This document shows, piece after piece, positions 17,801 through 64,000 of a stretch of DNA of 64,000 nt. Source of the stretch: Balanoglossus misakiensis (taxonomy: Eukaryota > Hemichordata); assembly GCA_040954595.2 (NCBI GenBank), contig CM082580.2, positions 6,944,001 through 7,008,000 on the forward strand. The letters run 5' to 3'. Every line of letters starts with the position of its first letter. Position 1 is the stretch's first letter. The position numbers and the translations under genes are program-made. The notes beneath the pieces are model-generated. The model was not told where the DNA came from. It ran no database searches and saw nothing but the letters and a program-made list of their open reading frames with translations.

Positions 17801-20800
17801 GAAGCGTTTCTTCTGAAGGGGGAAGGTCATTGGTCGCCAGAGGTGACGGTAGGCGGCCATTTTGAATCAGTCCAGGATATCTCATGGGATCCTGAGGGTG
17901 GTGAATATTTAATGAGTGTCAGTGCTGACCAGACCACCAGGTTACATGCTCCATGGAGAAGACCAGGACACAAGGTATGATGATGATGATGCTATGCTGT
18001 GAAATGTGAATTGTAATTCCAGTATTGGGATTTCTTGGAGTTTCAGATGAATTGTGATGTCTCTTACACTCTGTATAATTATATTTACAGCCAATGTGGC
18101 ATGAGATTGCAAGGCCGCAGGTTCATGGTTATGACATGCAGTGTTTGGCTATGCTGGGAAGATACAGACTTGTATCAGGAGCTGACGAGAAGGTGAGAGT
18201 CAGGGAAGGGGTTGGGTTGATCAAAGTGTTGGTGTCAGTAGTGTTGCTAAAGGAATATGATGCGAGATAGGCATGTGTTTTTAGTAATTTTACAATTTTA
18301 TCATAGTACATTGTTGCCACTGATTTGAAAATAGTGGACAGCATTAAAACTAATCATATACATGTATACTGATGTATCATCATTTATTTTTTCAAAAGGT
18401 TCTTAGAATATTTGATGCCCCAAAGAATTTTGTGCAGAATTTTGGTCAGCTCTGTGGCGTTGATGTCAAAGGAGACTTGGAAAAACAGGTGTGTGCATTG
18501 TATTTTTCGTTTTTGCATTTGTTCTGTCCGTGGGGTGTATCCACCCATCCACCGGTCCATCAGATGCCTTTACTGATTTCATTCAAGCCTGACTTCCATG
18601 ATAGTAGCAGATTTGGAAAACACCTTCCGTTGTAAAGCCAAGTCGATCATGTTTCTCAATAGGAAATAAAAGATCTTCCGGAAGGAGCCAGTGTCCCGGC
18701 ACTTGGATTATCAAACAAGGCAATCTTTCAGGGCGATTTGTCGACACAATCTGAGAAGCAACTCCACCCCAATGAACAGTATCCAGAGCTCTACTTTCAG
18801 CCCCTTCATATGTCAAGTAAGTTGATTGGTTGGATTGGCTCAAGAGAGTGTAGACCAAGTTAAAATTGACCAATAGGAGTGCAGTACAGAAAAAGTGATT
18901 ACACGGACAAAAATGTCAGTTTATTTTTTATGTAGTCTAAAAGTGTTACGAGTCAACTACTAACGAAAATAAAGTTGACCTCAATGACCTTTGAACCTCC
19001 ACTGATCCTGTTCATAACCCTCTTTTTTCAGAACCACCAACAGAAGAACATTTACTGCAGAACACACTATGGCCAGAAACACAGAAACTGTACGGCCATG
19101 GCTATGAGATTTTCTGTGTTGCGGCTCATCCGGCCAGTAGTCTTGTAGCTTCTGCCTGCAAAGTGAGTCAGCTAAACTTTGACTTTCAAAAATTTTCATA
19201 AATTAAAATTTTCTCAAAACAATTTTTGAATTTTATTGTAGTTTTCCAGTATTTGATTACTTGTTCGCTAAATTGTGGTATATGTGAACATCTGGTGTGT
19301 AAATGAAAATTTCAATTTTATTTCAAGCTTCTGTTGATCGACAAATGGTTTAAGTTCAAAGGTCATTGAAATGGCTCCCTCGTTCATTAACAGGCTTCCA
19401 AGGCAGAGCACGCGGCGATCATATTATGGGATACCAAGACATGGCGGCAGATGACATCACTGATGTCGCACTCACTGACAGTGACGCAACTGGCGTTCTC
19501 TCACGACGGGAAATATTTACTGGCTGTATCAAGAGACAGGACGTGGTCGCTGTACAAAGAACGGGAGACTGACCAACCAGAGTCAGGTAAGTTATTGCTA
19601 TCATTTACTTGCCTGATAGAGAAACAAAACATTTCATAACCTCAAGTTGTTCTGATAGAGATTTTTTTTTCATAATACAGTAGGGCTCCTATGATTTTCA
19701 CTTCTCAGAACTAATTCTAGACTATTATTGGGTGGTAGAATATACCGAGATCGAAAGGAAAGCGGGGGTGATTTTTTCCCATCCACAACTTGTTATTGAT
19801 GCTTGGCAAACATTAATCACCATCATTTTATAAATTCCAGATCCTCCATATTCAATCGTAGCTTACACCGACAAGAAGACATCCGTCCACTCAAGAATCA
19901 TCTGGTCTTGTTCCTGGTCACACGACGACAAATTCTTTGCAACTGCATCAAGAGATAAAAAAGTAAGCATATCCGAAGGACAAAGCGTCATGTTGATTTA
20001 CACAGAAATTAGGATGGTTCAATGAAATGTCTGTTCTAGATCTGTTATTGTTGAATAATTGTTTTTCTGATGATATAAAGCGTCAAATGATAAACTATAT
20101 AGGCGTAGCTTGAAATGGTCTTGTTTGGAGAACAGTGCCCTCAACGGTTGATGTCAGGAAAATTCAGGAACATTTGATTGTCGGTTTGTGGGAATGTAGA
20201 CCTTGTCATGATGGTGTAAGCAACTTATCCTGATATGTTTCAGGTTGTCATCTGGGGTGAAAGGTCGGGTGATGGTGCCAACCCTGCATCTAGTTGCCTC
20301 GGCAACTATATTGCATACTCTCAACCTTTGAACGTTGAGGATGCGGCAACTGCAGTTGACTTTGCTCCTGTCAGGACGAAGACAGAAAGGTGAGTTGTTT
20401 GTGTTTATAATGTCTCTGACTTTGATTTTCTCTTTTCCAATTCATCATCGTTTTGCCTTTATATATTTTCCTGATTATTTTTCCAGTTACCTGCTTGCAG
20501 TTGGAACTGAGTCAGGTGCAATACATCTCTATGGCTGGGATTCAAAGGAACCAAGCGCATGGAAGAAATATCTCATCTTTGATGCAACGTATCCTTAATA
20601 CATTACCAAACACTACCCATTGTATATTGTAAAGTGTGAAAAAGTGAATACTAAGTATTATTTATTTTGAATGAAAAAAAAATCGAGTGGTCTCTGCATC
20701 TTCAATGTTCGCATGACAGGTTATGAGAAATGACAAGACTATACTTTCATATGAGCTCAACGTCAAAGCTTTCTAAAGTGTATAGATTCTTACATTTCTG

Positions 20801-20991
20801 GTAGAAGCCACTTTCCTTACATCACATACTCCAGTATTACGCACACCATGACTGTGAAGAGGGTCAAATGGCAGCACCAATCCAGGGGTCAAAGTTCAAG
20901 TTCAGAGGCATCCAGTGTTGTGCTCAAGCTGGCCAGCTGCAGTGCTGATCACTCTGTCAGGATATTTGATGTGGACATCACAAAACTCTGA
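14814..20991 (+). CDS. ELP2: ELP2, WD40 subunit 2 of the Elongator complex, complete
   Basis: Eighteen coding exons: 14814-14939, 15251-15418, 15530-15779, 15943-16074, 16439-16612, 16901-16996, 17149-17249, 17512-17649, 17819-17974, 18091-18192, 18399-18488, 18663-18816, 19032-19162, 19394-19586, 19841-19962, 20244-20389, 20487-20588, 20805-20991. Phases agree throughout, giving 855 residues (mammalian ELP2 is about 826). WD40 repeats run along the whole length as two propellers. Diagnostic ELP2 blocks include [121 protein letters not shown] and RDKKVVIWGE. By family knowledge ELP2 scaffolds Elp1/Elp3 in Elongator, which adds cm5-type groups to wobble uridine of tRNAs. The start at 14814 fits the family N-terminus. 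An in-frame ATG at 14745 would add 23 residues with no family support. The start lies in AAAATGGCGAC, a YY1-like element. Confidence 0.96.
15054..15122. ncRNA. Pre-miRNA-like hairpin in ELP2 intron 1 (candidate)
   Basis: Arms 15054-15086 and 15090-15122, 33 bases each, are complementary around a 3-base loop (ATG). The outer 19 pairs contain two mismatches; the inner 14 have three mismatches and a few G-U pairs. Length and imperfect pairing resemble an animal miRNA precursor, though the terminal loop is unusually small. It could instead be a small palindromic transposon remnant. It is intronic and would be transcribed with ELP2. No known miRNA seed was recognised. Confidence 0.35.
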
Positions 20992-21361
20992 TTATTTAAT
21001 AAAATTACTGGAAGAGAGAATCCAAGCTCTATTAACCACTGGACAGAGCAAAATGATATTTTTAAAGAGTATCAACAGATATTTTTAAAGAATATCAACA
21101 GATAGACCTTGCGTTGTCCACATTTACACAGATCCAACTTCTTACAATGAAGCAGAGCCTTGTCTGGCTGGTTATCATGGTTATGCGTAAAGTGACTGTT
21201 TAAGAGGTCATTGACCTCACAGATACTGTTACTCGGAGGCCATTACGGAGCGAACTGCTGTCATTTATTACAATCTAAAAGTAATAGCTTCTTATTTATC
21301 AGAGGTATTGTCAATGACTTTGTGCTGTTTCTTAATGTCGCGCCGATGATGGTGTAATAAA
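20992..21361 (+). terminator. ELP2 3' UTR with poly(A) signals
   Basis: AATAAA occurs immediately after the stop (20998-21003) and again at 21356-21361; the second is the better-placed 3' end. Between them is a tandem pair of 23-base units (21055-21077 and 21078-21100) differing at one base. Confidence 0.45.
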
Positions 21362-23320
21362 ACACGGATGCAGAGAAAAGGGAAAATGGTTATTTTTATC
21401 GGTGAAAGTGACGTTGACGCGTGTGATGAATGAATGAACCGGGCCTGCTACATTGAATTCTCCATGGAAGCCTGGGTATTCAACTGAAGGCAAGAAGTTG
21501 CAAGTGTTTCCATGGAAACTAGGGTGTTTTTTTTAAATACACTATTATTGCTTTCCTCAGAAAAACGTCTGTGAATTGTGCGTGATGAATCCATAGTTCG
21601 TAATCTGATCAATAGTGTCGGTGAATTTTCACTGAAGCTGACAGGTGTCCGTGTCACTGTTTTCCAATGTTGTACTCAGACTCTGTTGTGTTGTTAAGTG
21701 AAATGAAGCCTGAAATTGCTTTCATAAAAATGTGATCGCTGCAAACCTGACGTAATTGATTGAAACACACCTCCAGAAGGAAAATCAGCTTTTATCAAGT
21801 TATTGCCAGTCTGCAGCTCACAGAGTACACTTGTGAGCATGACGATCATTGTGAATAAAGGATAATTTCTCTGGGTCCTTTTAAAAATACAGCAAATTTA
21901 TTAACATTTTATTATGTCCTTGTTTTCAGACCACACACTAGATCAATTTAAGCAGAAAACGAGATGCTTTTATTTCTTCAAGGCTCAGACATATTGTTAA
22001 CGTAATTACTTTTTGATTAAAATTTAACTGTGTACACAGCTACACTCATTAATAATAGTTACCGTTTCTTAATGTCACCGAGAACGTAGAAGTCACACTA
22101 AAGGCTGACAACGGATCTGAAAATTTAGAAACCATGGCAACACCTGTTGACTTTTGCTATGTTTCGTTCTGTTTACTAATTGTTAGGAAAATTTACAGGA
22201 TCTAGTTCCATTCACAGGTTCCAAAACGTCAAATATGCATGAAATGAACAACTAGGAAGAAAAAAATCTTGTAAACTCAGTAAAAAAGGCACACTTACAA
22301 ATGAGAAATCAGGAAATTAAAAGAAAACATTAAAAAATCATGTGAACCAACTGTCAAAATATTACATCCTTTTAGGCAAAATGACTGAAAAAGATCAATA
22401 TTTGGATGCAAAAGTAAAAATTCATGCACCTATTGATATTTGAAATTTTTAGACACATTGATACAACTACGAGAATGTCTGAAGGTGGGACAAATGTGTG
22501 AAACTTTTGTGTGCCAACATTTTTGGTAAAATTATGATTTATCAAAATATTCATTGTTGTCTATGTAAATATCCAACAGCTGTCAGCTTCTAGAAATCAA
22601 TTTCAATATTAAACTGAGAGTCCACTTCAGAAATCCTGATTTATCATTTCTGACATTGATCTTGTTTTAATAACTCAAAACAGTTCTGAGCCCTCATAAT
22701 ATCCATTTCAAATCATGTCTGTTTACAATTTCAAAAAGAGCATTTCTGTGACATTTGCCAAAGATATCACAGTGTGTTTGCACAATCAATAATGTGCAAA
22801 TAAATTGTGAGAATCCACGTAAATCACTTCTTACAGTAATAGTGTGAATGTAATTATTGTGACACTCTAAATGGACTTTTGTTGGTTATGCGAGTGGTGG
22901 CTGCTTTGCATGTTTGCCTGGAATTTTGGATTAATTTCTACCAGTTGAGCTCTTCAGGAGGCATGATGCTAAATTTAGATTTGAGAAAAGCCTACTTTTT
23001 CTGTATCAGAGGGAATTCACTTTAATTAATCTTTTGGGGAATGGATGATTAAAGAAAAAGACAAAAGTGAAATAATCAAATCTTTAAATACAAAAGTGTT
23101 TCCCTTTGCGTCATTTATATAGTCCATATCAGTATTTGCATTTATTTATTTAGTTTAATTCAGTGATATACATGTATTCAGTTTTAGTTTACAATTCATA
23201 AGGTTATCCGGGATATATGACGTAATAATCGCTGTTACTTCAAAGAACACGTGAAACAGACCATTTCCAATTACACCATGCGTCATAGCATCTCCTTGGT
23301 GGGGTGGGAGTGTCGCTTTC
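21362..23320. other. Intergenic stretch between ELP2 and HECW, no gene seen
   Basis: About 2 kb of AT-rich sequence with stops in all frames and no recognisable domain, RNA gene or long repeat. AACCATGGCAAC at about 22130 resembles an RFX X-box half with flanks; function unknown. Confidence 0.5.
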
Positions 23321-23329
23321 TTCGGTTTA

Positions 23330-23433
23330 CCCACAATGCACCATTGTTTATTCATTCAAAATGGCGACCAGCCAAAGAGTTTGAGAGCAGCGATTTTCGT
23401 CGCGCTAAGTTTTAGGGAGAACACGCTTCTAGG
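23330..23433 (+). promoter_or_regulatory. Candidate HECW promoter and non-coding first exon
   Basis: ACCCACAATGCACC (from 23329) resembles a ZNF143/STAF element and CAAAATGGCGACC (23357-23369) a YY1 element; these often mark TATA-less start sites. About 65 bases downstream is AGG|GTGAGT (exon end 23433), a near-perfect splice donor. Splicing to the acceptor TGCTTTTGTAG ending at 24951 would give a 5' UTR leading to the HECW start. The ATG in the YY1 motif opens only an 8-codon frame. All of this is inferred; no transcript data are available. Confidence 0.45.
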
Positions 23434-24451
23434 GTGAGTGTTGAAAAATCCAAAAGACCCTTTTTCATGCATGTGGTCTCCTTTAGCTTTTCTCAATGTA
23501 TGATGGCTATAGCACCACGCGATCACGAGAAATCGCACTTTTCTCGGCATCTACCAAACCTGACTTGACCATAAATTATGACGATTGACGGAGTGCAAGA
23601 GACAGGTTGAGTGTGTGTGTTGTGGTGTACGAAGCGAAGGTAAATAAAAGGATCGAGGTTATTTTTTCATTTATTGTCCCAATGACGCAAACGGCTGATG
23701 CGCAATATACAGAGAAAGTGGTGTCGATTTGACGGCTCTTCGAATAAGTATGTACACTTTCAAAGATTTGACCTGCTGTCTCAACTGTGTCCATGCGTTG
23801 TACACATACCCCGGTCAATATTACGCTTATAGTTTAGAGGTACCTCCATTTTTCGAACGATAAAGATAAAAAAAATCTATATACAGGTAGTGTTCCATTC
23901 TCCTCATGTTTAATATTTATCTCGCCTTGAATCAAATCCACCGACGGATGAAACGAACGCAAAATAAACGGACCACCATTGTGCATGATTGCATATGCCT
24001 GAGTGAATCACTGAATGACGTGTTTACAAGATTACCTGTCCGGCGGAAAATAAGCAAAAGTTCCAGGAAGTTGCACTTGGGAACATTGAAGTTGATTGCA
24101 TAACCGTGAAATGTTTGACGCCGGTACAGCAATTAGAAGGTGAAAAGAAGTAGGTCACAGCCCTACGAGATGTACATATCAATTTACGAGCGGTGCAAAC
24201 CGCAAGGCTATATAGTGAACACCACAAAAATGCCGGACAAATTCATCAGTCATTGCAACTTTCAAAGAGCAGGCATGGACATCCAGCAGGAAGACAATCA
24301 AAGTTGGTACATAAATACCAAATCACTCGCCTGTCCTGGGGCAGAGACATTTGGGGCGTGTACCAGGCAGGGGGGCGTGGCACTAAACTTGGTGGCATTG
24401 TTTACAGAAATAACTGTTTACAGTTGCCCTTGGCAATAGGTTGCCACTTGC

Positions 24452-24677
24452 ATTGAATGGTATAATTTGCATATAACTGTTAACAGTTTTCCTTGCATTG
24501 AATGGCTTTGTTTTTCAAAATAACTTTTTGACACTTTCAGTGGATTGAATGGTTGTATTTGCATAAATCACTTGACACTTGCAGTTGCATTGAATGACTA
24601 TATTTGCATAAATCACTTGACACTTGCAGAACATTGAATGGTTTTATTTGCATAAATAACTGTTCACAGTTTTCCTC
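24452..24677 (+). repeat. Minisatellite, about five 45-base units
   Basis: ATTGAATG-initiated units start at 24452, 24497, 24544, 24589 and 24633 (spacing 45, 47, 45, 44). Each continues with a TATTTGCATAAAT-like middle and a CTTGACACTTGCAG or ACTGTTMACAGTTTTCC end. Units 3 and 4 are the most alike. A degenerate sixth unit may precede 24452. It sits between the candidate first exon and first coding exon of HECW. Confidence 0.85.
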
Positions 24678-25006
24678 ACTAGGTCAAACCTGTCTTATTA
24701 TTGCAGATGAAAGGTCATGACCCCAATTCCAGAATCAATCGTTTTGAATGAGAAAAGGGACTCCTTCTTCCTGTAATTGTTATAATTTCTGCTCAGAAAG
24801 ACTGCTTTCATTCAAACATTTAACCAAGAGGCAATTACCATATGTTCAAGTGAGTGAGGAAATTGTCCTCTGTCCTTTTCCCCATATTCGATAAAAATCA
24901 TTCTTGTGTAAGATTTCGAAGGAGTAAACAATATCTTATCTGCTTTTGTAGGATTAATGAAATAAAAGGAAGTCTGTTCGGGATATATTGCGCTGCAGTT
25001 CCTACC

Positions 25007-25056
25007 ATGCTTTCTGGGATCCTGAACCAGTGGACTTACACAGAAACTGCCTTCCT

Positions 25057-25060
<4 letters not shown>
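25007..25060 (+). other. Upstream ORF overlapping a HECW start codon
   Basis: An ATG at 25007 opens a 17-codon frame that ends with TGA at 25058-25060. That stop overlaps the first in-frame HECW ATG (25057-25059) as ATGA. If included in the 5' UTR it would hinder initiation at 25057 and favour reinitiation or use of the better-context ATG at 25117. Confidence 0.5.

Positions 25061-64000
<38,940 letters not shown>

Noticed and set aside
20294-20309. GTTGCCTCGGCAAC, palindromic X-box-like
   Set aside because: It is within ELP2 coding exon 16 and explained by the protein sequence.

Overview
The window is nuclear DNA from a bilaterian animal, most likely a marine invertebrate. Every large gene is split by GT/AG introns at positions where the exons join in frame. 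The encoded proteins align closely with vertebrate counterparts, and there are no prokaryotic features (operons, ribosome binding sites, CRISPR). Deuterostome versus lophotrochozoan cannot be settled from the sequence alone. Intergenic and intronic DNA is AT-rich, with short dispersed palindromic repeats, a minisatellite and homopolymer tracts.

Layout, left to right. (1) 1-3107, plus strand: the last four coding exons of a shugoshin-type centromere cohesion protector, including the diagnostic basic C-terminal motif. (2) 11223-4091, minus strand: a complete 17-exon DHX8/Prp22 DEAH-box spliceosomal helicase, reconstructed to 1207 residues and convergent with shugoshin. (3) 12568-13101 and 13873-14349, plus strand: two tandem, single-exon GNAT acetyltransferases of bacterial-like architecture. 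(4) 14814-20991, plus strand: a complete 18-exon ELP2 (Elongator subunit 2, WD40), reconstructed to 855 residues. (5) about 23.3 kb to beyond 64 kb, plus strand: a HECW-type (NEDL) HECT E3 ubiquitin ligase. A candidate promoter and 5' exon lie near 23.35 kb, followed by nine coding exons for the HECW N-terminal domain, C2 domain, a long disordered linker and the first WW domain. The second WW and the HECT domain lie beyond the right edge. A 21.6 kb intron takes up a third of the window.

The genes are functionally independent housekeeping genes (chromosome cohesion, splicing, tRNA wobble modification, ubiquitylation) rather than a pathway cluster. The points most worth a second look are: a 33-bp-stem pre-miRNA-like hairpin in ELP2 intron 1; a six-copy palindromic repeat family in SGO, DHX8 and HECW introns; a second short repeat family; the tandem intronless acetyltransferases (possible ancient horizontal acquisition); an inferred YY1/ZNF143-type promoter and 5' exon for HECW; an upstream ORF whose stop overlaps a HECW start codon; and an RS-repeat tract inside the HECW linker. 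I did not find a clearly novel multi-gene system.
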